Below, piece after piece: positions 7,555 to 14,797 of a DNA stretch of 14,797 nt. The stretch's first letter is position 1; every line of letters begins with the position of its first letter. The notes beneath the pieces were generated by a model. It worked only from the letters and a program-made list of their open reading frames with translations. It ran no database searches and was not told the origin of the DNA. The position numbers were made by a program, and so were the translations under genes. This stretch comes from CANIGN01 sp964538275. GTDB lineage: Bacteria; Bdellovibrionota; UBA2428. Location: assembly GCA_964538275.1 (NCBI GenBank), contig CAZIFW010000064.1, positions 1 through 14,797 of the forward strand. The letters run 5' to 3'.

Positions 7555-7566
7555 TTTAGTGAATAT

Positions 7567-7614
7567 TTATCGCAACAAATCACAACACTATTCGCAAGAA
7601 TAGACTTTTCGCTT
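7567..7614 (+). promoter_or_regulatory. Regulatory element, copy 3 (toward redox operon)
   Basis: GCAACA at 7572 and ACAACA at 7582 are 10 bp apart, followed by a 9-bp spacer and AGAATAGACTTTTCGCTT at 7597-7614. The right-hand block is identical over 18 bases to copy 1. This copy lies after the stop codon of the upstream gene and 60 bp before the cupredoxin ATG, so only the plus-strand operon can be its target; this sets the reading direction for all three copies. CTATTC-GCAA-GAATAG (7588-7603) within it can form a 6-bp hairpin, absent from the other copies. Confidence 0.72.
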
Positions 7615-7673
7615 AATTCCAAAAAACATAACAAGATGTCCTTACGAGAGATATTCTCGAGAAGGAGTTTTAT

Positions 7674-8072
7674 ATGAATAAATTATGCTGGATTTTAGCA
7701 TTAGCCCCTACACTATGGGCCAATGCCCAAGTGCAGGACTTTGTTGAATACGCTAACTGCGCCATTGAGGACTATATTGTGATTGAAGAAAGCGAAATCA
7801 GTATTGGGTTTCAGGGAAGTAGTTACGAACCCCAATGCATCAAAGTAAAACCTGGTACCTTAGTTCATATAGCTGCAAGTAGCAGACACCCCTTGCAGGC
7901 TGCCGTAGATTTTAACAATGTGATCAATCCCTTTAGGACAGAAAATGAACATCTTGAAACTCAATCCCGTGTACTCAATGAACTAGGTTTTTATGGTTAT
8001 TTTTGTACTCGTCACGCTGATCCTCAAGATGGCAGCGGCATGGGCGGCATGATCTGGGTCACAAACGAATAA
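7674..8072 (+). CDS. Periplasmic cupredoxin-like type 1 copper protein
   Basis: A 132-residue protein with a signal peptide cleaved after WANA (about residue 18). The type 1 copper ligands are recognisable: H72 in SSRHPLQ, then C111 and H114 in YFCTRH, and M123 in GSGMGGMIWV, within the usual cupredoxin C-terminal pattern. The VKPGTLVHI strand before the first ligand also fits. Two extra cysteines (C29, C55) could form a disulfide. Such proteins shuttle single electrons in the periplasm. The ATG has a strong GAAGGAG site (7661-7667), and the leader has a 5-bp hairpin (CGAGA/TCTCG, 7645-7659) directly before it. It is the first gene of a tightly spaced operon with cytochrome, YceI-like and haem-barrel genes, so a role as soluble electron carrier in that chain is likely but inferred. 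Confidence 0.82.
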   Translation: MNKLCWILALAPTLWANAQVQDFVEYANCAIEDYIVIEESEISIGFQGSSYEPQCIKVKPGTLVHIAASSRHPLQAAVDFNNVINPFRTENEHLETQSRVLNELGFYGYFCTRHADPQDGSGMGGMIWVTNE

Positions 8073-8084
8073 AGGATTTAATTA

Positions 8085-8810
8085 ATGCTACGAACATCAT
8101 TTCTCTCACTCCTACTACTCTTAACAAGTGCTTGTAATGAGACCTTAGTTAAAGGTGGAAACGAAAGAGGCCCCATTATAAGCGTAAGCTCCATTAGTTA
8201 TGCTGATGTCGAAAAAGAAGTTTTTGCTCCTAACTGCATTCGCTGCCATGGAACTGCAGGCGGAGTAAATCTTGAGACTTACGATAATGTAAAAGCAAAT
8301 GCTGCTCGTTCACAAGCTGCAATATTAGCGGGAAGAATGCCTCCAGGAGGCGCACTTTCTTCAAGAGCTAAACAACTTTTAGCTTTATGGATTTCAAAGG
8401 GGATGCCTCTAGCCCCTGTGCCCGTTGATACTATTGATGGCGGCGGAGGAGACAACACTCCCGACCCCGTTCTTCCACCTCTTGCTCCAACCTATGCTTC
8501 TTTGAAAGTTCATGTCTTTAGTGCGCGCTGTACGGCCTGTCACAGCAGTAGCAACACACGACTTCAGCCTCTGACAACACGAGAAGAAATTATCAACCCT
8601 CGAGCAGGTCTCGTTAATTTTGAACAACCTGAAAGAAGTTATCTTTTAGAGGTCATTCGAAACCGAACTTTTCCTCAGCCTAACAATGGCGAAGAAGAAG
8701 ACGATGATGACAATGTTCAAATGCCACCTGCTCGCTCCAACATAGAACCCGTTCCCGCTGAGCACATTCAAGTTTTAGAAGAATGGATTAGGCGCGGAGC
8801 ACCTGAATAA
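8085..8810 (+). CDS. Di-haem c-type cytochrome lipoprotein
   Basis: A 241-residue protein with a lipoprotein signal (LLLLTSAC, lipidated Cys 17) and two haem-c sites: C51-C54-H55 (CIRCHG) and C149-C152-H153 (CTACHS). Each is followed by a candidate distal methionine in an MPP motif (M85 in RMPPG, M213 in QMPPA). Each half reads as one domain of the planctomycete-type cytochrome c family (VFAPNCIRCHG..GGVNLETYDNV...LLALWISKGMP, and VFSARCTACH...LEEWIRRGAP), so it is an internal duplication joined by a Gly/Pro-rich linker at about 112-135. An acidic run EEEDDDD (203-209) interrupts the second half. It is probably membrane-anchored facing the periplasm. It starts 12 bp after the cupredoxin stop, with AAAGGA as ribosome-binding site, and is a likely electron partner of its neighbours. 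Confidence 0.88.
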   Translation: MLRTSFLSLLLLLTSACNETLVKGGNERGPIISVSSISYADVEKEVFAPNCIRCHGTAGGVNLETYDNVKANAARSQAAILAGRMPPGGALSSRAKQLLALWISKGMPLAPVPVDTIDGGGGDNTPDPVLPPLAPTYASLKVHVFSARCTACHSSSNTRLQPLTTREEIINPRAGLVNFEQPERSYLLEVIRNRTFPQPNNGEEEDDDDNVQMPPARSNIEPVPAEHIQVLEEWIRRGAPE

Positions 8811-8827
8811 AAAAAGGAACAATAAAC

Positions 8828-9430
8828 ATGAAAACAACTTACAAAATTTTTACAATTCTTGTTACATTCGCCACTTTGAATAGGGCCATCGCTGCTAAAT
8901 ATATTCTCAATAGCACGCCACAAAAAGGCAACGTCTCTTTTAGAGCTATTGGTAAACCAGCTTTCCTAAAAATTGATGGCAAAGGCGAAGGCCCAAGCGG
9001 CAATGTTCAAATCACAGAAAATAAAATTTCTGGAGAGATGACGTTCGCGTTAAAAACTTTAGATACAGGTATCGAACTTAGAGATGAACACATGAAAGAG
9101 AAGTATTTAAAAGTTAACGAAAGCCCTACAGCTACTTTAAAGTTCTCGAACCAAGAATTGAGCACAGCTTATGATCCTAACCTTATGCAACTCAAGGGGC
9201 CTTCTGTAAAAGCAATCCTAACTCTCAATAAAGTTAGCAAAGAAGTAGCGGTTGATTGGAAAAGTGAGAAGAAAGGTGGAGATTTATTTGTATTGAGTCA
9301 ATTCAACCTTAAACTCTCAGACTTTAACATTGAGATCCCAGAGTATGCCGGCATCAAGGTTGCCGACGAAGTTAAAGTCGAAGTGCAAAGCACACTTAGT
9401 CCTGCAGCAGGAGCAAGCTTAGCTCGCTAA
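8828..9430 (+). CDS. YceI-family periplasmic lipocalin-like protein
   Basis: A 200-residue protein with a signal peptide (cleavage near AIAA, residue 23). It matches YceI: KYILNSTPQKGNVSFRAIG at the start, the middle pattern DTGIELRDEHMKEKYLKVNESPTATLKF corresponding to the family's Met-Lys-x-x-Tyr-Leu then Pro-x-Ala-x-Phe motif, and SQFNLKLSDFNIEIPEYAGIKVADEVKVEV at the end. Characterised YceI proteins are beta-barrel lipocalin-like folds that bind polyisoprenoids or quinone-like lipids, and some sit beside cytochromes. It follows the cytochrome gene by 17 bp with AAAGGAAC as ribosome-binding site. In this operon it could carry a quinone or isoprenoid for the redox proteins; this is inference. 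Confidence 0.9.
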   Translation: MKTTYKIFTILVTFATLNRAIAAKYILNSTPQKGNVSFRAIGKPAFLKIDGKGEGPSGNVQITENKISGEMTFALKTLDTGIELRDEHMKEKYLKVNESPTATLKFSNQELSTAYDPNLMQLKGPSVKAILTLNKVSKEVAVDWKSEKKGGDLFVLSQFNLKLSDFNIEIPEYAGIKVADEVKVEVQSTLSPAAGASLAR

Positions 9431-9464
9431 TTTTATACGAATATGAGTGAACTGTGAGCGAATT

Positions 9465-10595
9465 ATGAAAACTCTAAATCAATTCTTAAAAACCTCTTCT
9501 TTTATTGTTCTGCTAATGCTGAGCCAACGTGCCTTCGCTTTTCCAGAAATGATTCGCCACGGTTACACTCATTGCGCCTCTTGCCACTTTAATCCTGCAG
9601 GTGGAGGTGTACTTACCCCATACGGAAGAAGTATGTCTGCCGAAGTTTTAAGTCGCTGGAATTACGAAGGCGAGGAACGCATTCTTCATGGAGCTCTTTC
9701 AAAAAACGCGAGTCAGTGGATTCAAGGAGAAAAAGAAACGGGTTTAGTTTTAGGAGGCGATCTTCGCTATCTTCAGCTTCACCAAGAAAATTCTAGCGTT
9801 AGAAGACGCAAGTGGTTCTTGATGCAAGCAGATGCTGAAGTGGGCGCTAAGTGGAAAAACCTTCTAGTGCTCACTACATTTGGCCAAGAAAAAACTGCAA
9901 ATAGCGATCGCTACAGATTTCGCAAAGCTGCCGTAGTTGCGAGCTTCAACGAATCAGCCACTCTTAAAGTTGGACGAGCTCATCCCAACTTAGGAGTGAT
10001 GATGAGTGAACACTTTTTAAGCTCACGATCAGACAGCGGACTTTCGCCCCTTGAATACAAAGATCTAGCAGAAGTTCAGGCAAACTTTGAAAGCTTTGGA
10101 GTAGTTGCAGGAGTCGAGCAATCACCCTACGAAAAACGCACAGAAGCTTCAGCTGAACGTGGTTTTTATCTTCAGGGTGAATACATTATTGATACCTTCA
10201 AAATGGGGCTACATTATTGGAATCGAAGATCAGATACCTTCACGCGCGATCGCTATGGCGCTCACGCGATGCTTGGATTCAATCACAAGTGGGCACTTCT
10301 CACTGATTGGCAGTTTCAACAACAACTCAATGCGGGCCGCAGTCGCGAGTGGGGATTCTTTGGCTCGGGAAAACTCACATATGAACCCTTCAAAGGTCTT
10401 TGGGTAAGTGCATGGGGAGACTACTCCCAACGTAACTTAGAAAAAAACGACAGCTCTCGCTATCGCTTTGGACCAGGAGTGCAATTCTTTCCAAGACCTC
10501 ACATAGAACTTCAAGCACTTTGGCTCAAAGAACACAGCAAAAGCTCAAATGCTTGGGGCGACTACGCCATGTTGATTCTGCACTATTACCTGTAA
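9465..10595 (+). CDS. Outer-membrane beta-barrel with N-terminal c-type haem (Cyc2-like architecture)
   Basis: The ATG at 9465 gives 376 residues beginning with a signal peptide (cleavage after SQRAFA, residue 25); an in-frame GTG at 9447 only lengthens the N terminus. Immediately after the signal peptide is a single haem-c site, C37-C40-H41 (HCASCH), followed by NPAGGG and YGRS. The rest, about residues 65-376, consists of alternating amphipathic strands with many aromatic ends (e.g. GFYLQGEYIIDTFKMGLHYW, WALLTDWQFQQQL, LWVSAWGDYS) and ends in HYYL, typical of an outer-membrane beta-barrel. One haem domain followed by a barrel in one chain is the layout of Cyc2-type porin-cytochromes, which move electrons across the outer membrane; homology to Cyc2 itself is not shown. 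It is the last gene of the cupredoxin/cytochrome/YceI operon. Confidence 0.78.
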   Translation: MKTLNQFLKTSSFIVLLMLSQRAFAFPEMIRHGYTHCASCHFNPAGGGVLTPYGRSMSAEVLSRWNYEGEERILHGALSKNASQWIQGEKETGLVLGGDLRYLQLHQENSSVRRRKWFLMQADAEVGAKWKNLLVLTTFGQEKTANSDRYRFRKAAVVASFNESATLKVGRAHPNLGVMMSEHFLSSRSDSGLSPLEYKDLAEVQANFESFGVVAGVEQSPYEKRTEASAERGFYLQGEYIIDTFKMGLHYWNRRSDTFTRDRYGAHAMLGFNHKWALLTDWQFQQQLNAGRSREWGFFGSGKLTYEPFKGLWVSAWGDYSQRNLEKNDSSRYRFGPGVQFFPRPHIELQALWLKEHSKSSNAWGDYAMLILHYYL

Positions 10596-10682
10596 GCAAA
10601 ACTTGCCTTATGGCTGTTCCTTTAGGGTTCACCAAGTGTATTTTACGTGCTGCGTTATTTGCCATGGTCTAAGACACTTTGC

Positions 10683-11846
10683 ATGGGAAAAACACTCTCA
10701 AAGCAAATTTTCATTCTTAAGCTAATAAACGCTCTCGGGCTTTTTGTTTATTCTCAATTAGCCCTTGCGGACAACACTCATTTTCTAAGTCCTATTGATC
10801 TCTGGAGCGATTCTCTAGTGTCTACTTATCGCGACGATACGGATGAGATACAAATTCGAATCAAAGAAATTCACCCAGTATCAAACATAAGAAAATATCC
10901 AATCCAAGAACTACACATTGATTTTTCTCGTAAACTTTACTCAGGAAGTAAATACAAAGGAGAAGTTTATGGCAAAGGATTTGACTCCTCGAACCTATTC
11001 ATTGTTAAAGAGGGAAACTGGTTCAATCCTTATCGAATAACTCAAAAAACTCCTGGCAAAGATCCCGTTACAGGACTCGACTATGTTTTAGCCTTTGACC
11101 AGTGGGAAGCTAACAATGCCTTCAAAGCTTTTTCTCATAATACAGATGAAAATCAGTTTACTGTAAATATTGAGGGTCAAGGCAAACATATTTATGAATT
11201 TCAAGACTATATAACCTTAGGAAGAATTGTTCTCAGCCGCGTAGACGACAACAGCAATATCATTAACGATGATGAAAAAGAAATTTTAAACACAAAAAAT
11301 ATTTCAATGGACGCTAAAGAGTGTACCTACAAACAATTTGAAATATTTTCTAAATGGATAAGAAGCTATCCAAATCACGAAGAAACGCTGAAGAGGTTAA
11401 ATACTCATTTCAAAAGTTTTTTCTTTAAAGTCCTAGACTATTCTCAAGTCACTGAAGAAAATATTGGAAACATCTTAAGCCTTCAAAACACGACTGCAAT
11501 AGCTTCAAATCAACGTTACCTACCCATTAAAGGGCTATCAGAATTTGCCTCATATATTAACACTCAACTGAACTTTGGCATTCGTGTTTTTGCAGTTGAA
11601 AGCCTTCTGCCCGACGGAACTTATGATTGGTCTAAACATGAAAAAAAGAGAACCCTAAGCTTTAACCTAGTCATTATTAACCCAAAGGCTCGCCTAGAAG
11701 ATGAACTCATAAAATCAAAAAACCTATCCAGTGTTGCGCTCAGTTCAGGAAACATTTGTGTGCTCAACACGACTGAAAGATTTGAAGCCTTCTTGGCGCG
11801 CACTACTAATGAACTTTCTGAACTCATTCAGTATCAACAAAAATAA
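10683..11846 (+). CDS. Exported protein of unknown function
   Basis: The ATG at 10683 gives 387 residues; an in-frame GTG at 10647 would place 12 residues before the signal peptide. The N terminus (KQIFILKLINALGLFVYSQLALADN) is a signal peptide, probably cleaved near ALA. The mature protein is hydrophilic, with a beta-rich first half (IQIRIKEIHPVSNIRKYPIQELHIDFSRKL) and a mixed second half, and only two cysteines (ECTYKQ, NICVLN). DDNSNIINDDEKEI around residue 200 is an acidic loop resembling an EF-hand-like calcium site, but not a complete one. I recognise no family. It begins 87 bp after the haem-barrel gene on the same strand with no obvious terminator between, so read-through from the redox operon is possible. 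It ends at a strong terminator. Confidence 0.75.
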   Translation: MGKTLSKQIFILKLINALGLFVYSQLALADNTHFLSPIDLWSDSLVSTYRDDTDEIQIRIKEIHPVSNIRKYPIQELHIDFSRKLYSGSKYKGEVYGKGFDSSNLFIVKEGNWFNPYRITQKTPGKDPVTGLDYVLAFDQWEANNAFKAFSHNTDENQFTVNIEGQGKHIYEFQDYITLGRIVLSRVDDNSNIINDDEKEILNTKNISMDAKECTYKQFEIFSKWIRSYPNHEETLKRLNTHFKSFFFKVLDYSQVTEENIGNILSLQNTTAIASNQRYLPIKGLSEFASYINTQLNFGIRVFAVESLLPDGTYDWSKHEKKRTLSFNLVIINPKARLEDELIKSKNLSSVALSSGNICVLNTTERFEAFLARTTNELSELIQYQQK

Positions 11847-11893
11847 AAAAGCGAGAATGGCAATCAAGTGCCATTCTCGCTTTTATTTTTTTT
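11847..11893. terminator. Bidirectional intrinsic terminator between convergent genes
   Basis: A perfect 16-bp inverted repeat (11847-11862 with 11869-11884; core GCGAGAATGGCA/TGCCATTCTCGC) encloses a 6-nt loop. It is flanked by an A-run on the left and TTTTATTTTTTTT on the right, so it can end transcription from both strands. It begins directly at the 3' end of the plus gene and lies 14 bp beyond the stop of the minus-strand lipoprotein gene. Confidence 0.95.
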
Positions 11894-11906
11894 ATAAAAC
11901 TAAATT

Positions 11907-13169
11907 CTAACGTGCAAGACAAACACCTAAACTGCCAGTTGAAGGCACTGCTGCTAGAGTTACATCATCTTCTGCACAGAGAGTTCCCGTACCTAAAATA
12001 AAGTTAGACCAAGTTGTCTGGTTATCCATAAACACGTTTTCAGCTTCTGTTTCATCCACAGGATACAAACCATCCATCCCATCACAAAGACCGTCAATAC
12101 AGTTCATAGATCTTGGCTGAATGGTAGGAGCAGGATCGTTGAAATAGTAAAACGCTCTGGACTTAAATCCTGTTGTTTGACTTCCAGTAATTGTAGCCCC
12201 GCTGTAACTTTCATTTTTATTGGGTCCGCTATTTAAACTAAAGCCCGTTCCTTCACTTACCGCTGTAATATTGAAGTTTGCATCAAATGTAGCATTCATT
12301 TTTAGACGAACAAGAGTGCGATAATCTTCACCATTACGCGCTCTATCATCAATGTAGTTAAAGAAAATCACATTCTCATTGAGATCCACAAGAACCTGGG
12401 CAGATCCACCTGCGCCATCAAGCCCCTCTGCTTCTTCTACTGTTTTAATGCCCATTCGATTGTCTTCGTTGAAAAAGAACATGGAATATTCAAAAGGTTG
12501 ATCACCAACTGTATTTGGATCCATGTCATCAATCTCAATTTTAATTTTCTCTTCAAAGCCATTGTTCTGTGAATTTAGAGTTGTGTAAGTAACTGTACCG
12601 CTAACGTTTGTGGGCATTTCGCTTGTATCTGCAAAACAACCTGTTGTTGTTAAGTCTGCATTAGAAAATGGCACTTCGTTATCACCTACAGTTGAAGGAA
12701 ATGAAACAGGTTGACCCGTGATTGCTTCAAGTGCGCAAGAAAGCTCTGCTGCTTGTGCTAACACTCCACGAACAGTTTCAGGACTGTTTGAATTGATGGT
12801 TGCAAGACATCTAAAGCGAAGATTTGAGTATTCTGTATCATTTTCTGACATAGCTTGGTCTAGTTGAGAATCCCAAGGACGTCCTTTGTTTGAACAATTA
12901 GGATCCTCTGAACTTTGCTCTTCCGGAGTGAAGCGGGTATTTAATTTTATTCCTTTTTGAGAAAGATATGATTTAGATCTTCTAACACCAGAAGAACCAA
13001 AGTCAGTTCCACCAAGTGATTCAAAAGAACCCCCAATAACACCGGCCATTTCAGTACTTTCAATACCCGATGTGGACGGGAACAATACAATACCTCCACC
13101 CCCACCCGAGCTATTACAAGAAACCAATGCGGTTCCTAAAAAAACAAATGCAAAATTCCTATAATTCAT
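11907..13169 (-). CDS. Secreted lipoprotein of unknown function
   Basis: A 420-residue product with a lipoprotein signal (LGTALVSC, lipidated Cys 18) followed by a Gly-rich tether (NSSGGGGG). The mature protein is acidic and Asn/Ser/Thr-rich. It has eight further cysteines spread along the chain (PNCSN, FRCLA, LSCAL, GCFAD, NCIDGLC, LCAED, VCLAR), an even number that fits disulfides in an extracytoplasmic protein. Beta-rich stretches such as VSGTVTYTTLNSQNNGFEEKIKIEIDD and FKSRAFYYFNDP are present, but no enzyme motif is visible. The ATG is preceded by GGAGGAG 6 nt away, a strong ribosome-binding site. It is transcribed alone and convergent with the preceding gene across the shared terminator. 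I do not recognise the family. Confidence 0.82.
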   Translation of the reverse strand: MNYRNFAFVFLGTALVSCNSSGGGGGIVLFPSTSGIESTEMAGVIGGSFESLGGTDFGSSGVRRSKSYLSQKGIKLNTRFTPEEQSSEDPNCSNKGRPWDSQLDQAMSENDTEYSNLRFRCLATINSNSPETVRGVLAQAAELSCALEAITGQPVSFPSTVGDNEVPFSNADLTTTGCFADTSEMPTNVSGTVTYTTLNSQNNGFEEKIKIEIDDMDPNTVGDQPFEYSMFFFNEDNRMGIKTVEEAEGLDGAGGSAQVLVDLNENVIFFNYIDDRARNGEDYRTLVRLKMNATFDANFNITAVSEGTGFSLNSGPNKNESYSGATITGSQTTGFKSRAFYYFNDPAPTIQPRSMNCIDGLCDGMDGLYPVDETEAENVFMDNQTTWSNFILGTGTLCAEDDVTLAAVPSTGSLGVCLAR

Positions 13170-13201
13170 AGAAGCTCCTCCAATTCAGAGTTTATTATTC
13201 A

Positions 13202-13228
13202 AGAATATTGAGCGCACAAAACAGTCAA
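13202..13228 (-). promoter_or_regulatory. Possible promoter of the 420-residue lipoprotein gene
   Basis: On the minus strand TTGACT (13228-13223) and TATTCT (13207-13202) are spaced 15 bp apart, about 35 bp upstream of the strong ribosome-binding site. The spacer is short and the -10 hexamer imperfect, so this is only a candidate. Confidence 0.25.
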
Positions 13229-13355
13229 AAAAACATTTTTCAACTGAGTTGAGAAACAAGGATTTCAAACCCCTCCCCAGCGTATTCACTAGGAGGGAAC
13301 TGTAAATACTGATGCCCTTTGATGACTCAGACGCGTTGTGTTATGTTTGCTTCCC

Positions 13356-14797
13356 ATGCTTTCTTTGTTTTTACTAAAAAATAAAGGGTCCTCGCTTAAA
13401 GCCTTAATTTTAATAGGTATTTACTCATGCGGCAAAACAAACAACGAAACTGCAATTATTAAAGAACGCGTCATTGAAAAAAAAGATTACGACAACACCT
13501 CTTACCACCCTCCCTTAAGCCCTCGACTCATTGATCAGGCCTCAAAAGCCTTTAAGCAATCCTATGATGCTGAAGTACTTGCCCCTTCAGATAAAAATAC
13601 ATACACAGAGCTTAAAGAAATATGTGATCAAGACGAATCTTCGCTCTGTTATGCTTTTTCAATTAGGGATTTATTAATAAATAATCTCAACCTCAATGAA
13701 GAGCAAAAGCCCTCTGTTTACTCACTCCTTAGATTGAACACATTCGACTCTACAAAAATACTTCTTCACCCTGATTTAGCCTTCACTTTTCTTCACTACG
13801 ACTTCATCAAAGTTGCTTCACAGGGTGCTTTTTTAAATTCTGAAAGAAGTGAGCCCTTCGAATCTAAACTCATTAAAGATTTTTACGCAATTAAAGAAGG
13901 CAAAGGATTTCACGGAAATCACATCTCCATCCCCGCACAAAGACCTCGACTGATCTCTATCTCCCTTCAAGAAGAGGACTATCAAAGTGCACTTATTGAT
14001 ATTTCCCAAAAAATAACATTTGTTCCACAACCCAAGGTAGAAATACCAAAGTTCAAAATTCAGCACAGTAATGTGAACACAAGCAATCTTGTTAAAGAAA
14101 TGTCACTCTTGGGAAAACGCTTAGCCGTGAAAAAAGCGCAAGTTATGGGCGTTTGCGGATTCTTTATCAGAGGATTTTCCAATAAACTTTCTCCTGAAAC
14201 CGCATTAAATGCACGACGTAAAAACACTCACATCGGAGCCTCTGAAGATTGTGGCTTTCATTCTGTTCTCGTGACGGATGTTCGCATCAATGATGATGGA
14301 GACTATCTGATACGCTTTAAAAACTCATGGGGAACAGAATATACTGATGACGGATTTCATGAACTAGAAATTGAAGATTTCATTTCTATTTTAAACTTAA
14401 GGCTTGAAACTGAACAAGATGCCCGAATGGCCTCTTATCGTTTAGAATTTAATAGAATTGCACAAAATGAAATTCCTACCCATAAATTAAGACTAGGTTC
14501 TAACTGGCAGCTCTATGCACAGACTAAAGACAACCAAAACTTTCTAAGCGATGCCCGCTTGGTTAATATTTTCACCAAAGATGAAATTATTTGCCCACTT
14601 CAAGAAGATGAAGATAAAAAATGCCAGGGGTCTCTCACTTGGAAATCTACAAGCGACTCTAGAAAATATTATACATACACGGGTGAACTCCTCATAGAAA
14701 AACTTAGTCCTGTAGATTTTCATGAAATTTATTCTCATGGATATGGCAAAGTTTACCTCTGGGGAAATCTCACCAAAGAAGGACAATTCAACAAAGA
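13356..14797 (+). CDS. Papain-like (C1-type) cysteine peptidase lipoprotein, partial at 3' end
   Basis: The frame is open from the ATG at 13356 through the right edge, giving 480 residues of an unfinished protein. The N terminus (LKALILIGIYSC) fits a lipoprotein signal with lipidated Cys 25. Papain-family active-site motifs are present in order: C98 in SSLCYAFSIRDLL (compare the family's GSCWAFS), H302 in EDCGFHSVLVTDVRI, and N323 in RFKNSWGTEYTDDGFHELE, the classic Asn-Ser-Trp-Gly block. The Cys to His distance of about 200 residues is longer than in papain, with a low-complexity stretch between about 150 and 260. A further domain follows from about residue 350. No good ribosome-binding site precedes the ATG; GTG at 13338 and TTG at 13347 are alternatives. 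It is likely a surface or periplasmic protease; whether it is active is not shown. Confidence 0.82.
   Translation, partial: MLSLFLLKNKGSSLKALILIGIYSCGKTNNETAIIKERVIEKKDYDNTSYHPPLSPRLIDQASKAFKQSYDAEVLAPSDKNTYTELKEICDQDESSLCYAFSIRDLLINNLNLNEEQKPSVYSLLRLNTFDSTKILLHPDLAFTFLHYDFIKVASQGAFLNSERSEPFESKLIKDFYAIKEGKGFHGNHISIPAQRPRLISISLQEEDYQSALIDISQKITFVPQPKVEIPKFKIQHSNVNTSNLVKEMSLLGKRLAVKKAQVMGVCGFFIRGFSNKLSPETALNARRKNTHIGASEDCGFHSVLVTDVRINDDGDYLIRFKNSWGTEYTDDGFHELEIEDFISILNLRLETEQDARMASYRLEFNRIAQNEIPTHKLRLGSNWQLYAQTKDNQNFLSDARLVNIFTKDEIICPLQEDEDKKCQGSLTWKSTSDSRKYYTYTGELLIEKLSPVDFHEIYSHGYGKVYLWGNLTKEGQFNK

Noticed and set aside
10596..10615. Imperfect stem TAAGCAA / TTGCCTTA after the haem-barrel gene, possible terminator
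   Set aside because: It has a bulged base, a 3-nt loop and no T-run, so it cannot be supported as an intrinsic terminator.
12600..12660. TGTTGTTGTT motif similar to the regulatory boxes
   Set aside because: It is inside the 420-residue lipoprotein coding sequence, lacks the 10-bp box spacing and has no AGAAWAGRCTTTT block.
13271..13299. CCCTCC / GGAGGG complementary pair in the divergent gap before the papain-like gene
   Set aside because: The stem is only 6 bp with a long loop and no T-run; GGAGGG also does not precede a start codon, so it looks like chance.
13833..14786. Two minus-strand open frames (13833-14066 and 14544-14786)
   Set aside because: Both are antisense to the open papain-like lipoprotein gene, whose catalytic motifs show the plus strand is coding.

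Overview
The window looks like chromosomal DNA of a moderately low-GC, two-membrane (Gram-negative) bacterium. Signal peptides, lipoboxes, c-type haem proteins and an outer-membrane barrel are frequent, and small secreted proteins of no known family are common. This flavour fits the Bdellovibrionota/Oligoflexia, but that placement is an inference from gene style, not from a marker gene. I see no rRNA, tRNA, CRISPR, insertion sequence or phage gene, and no gene-free stretch longer than 300 bases.

Layout. Positions 1-2437 (minus): an ATP-grasp + PLP-decarboxylase fusion and, overlapping its 3' end by 92 nt, the start of an unrecognised gene that leaves the window. 2602-3162 (plus): a small secreted protein. 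3116-5151 (minus): kynurenine 3-monooxygenase (kmo) followed by another small secreted protein. 5253-7554 (plus): a large TPR / OmpR-type winged-helix regulator overlapping a second small secreted protein, which is a diverged paralogue of the one at 2602. 7674-10595 (plus): a four-gene redox operon of cupredoxin, di-haem cytochrome c lipoprotein, YceI-family protein and a haem-bearing outer-membrane barrel. 10683-11846 (plus): an unknown exported protein, separated by a strong bidirectional terminator from the convergent lipoprotein gene at 11907-13169 (minus). 13356 to the end (plus, open): a papain-like cysteine-peptidase lipoprotein.

The main observation is a 48-bp element present three times (2468-2515, 5181-5228, 7567-7614). 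Each copy has two ACAACA-type boxes exactly 10 bp apart, a 9-bp variable spacer, and an AGAAWAGRCTTTT block. Read in the direction of the downstream gene, all three copies have the same orientation: toward the ATP-grasp/PLP fusion, toward kmo, and toward the redox operon. Copies 1 and 3 match at 40 of 48 positions. One-turn direct repeats are what OmpR-type winged helices typically bind, and an orphan protein with such a domain is encoded in the middle, with copy 2 lying 30 bp upstream of its own start codon.

I therefore propose a local regulon: a TPR/winged-helix protein that co-controls an amino-acid ligase/decarboxylase, a kynurenine hydroxylase, and an envelope electron-transfer chain ending in a Cyc2-like fused cytochrome-barrel. 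The metabolite that ties these together is unknown.
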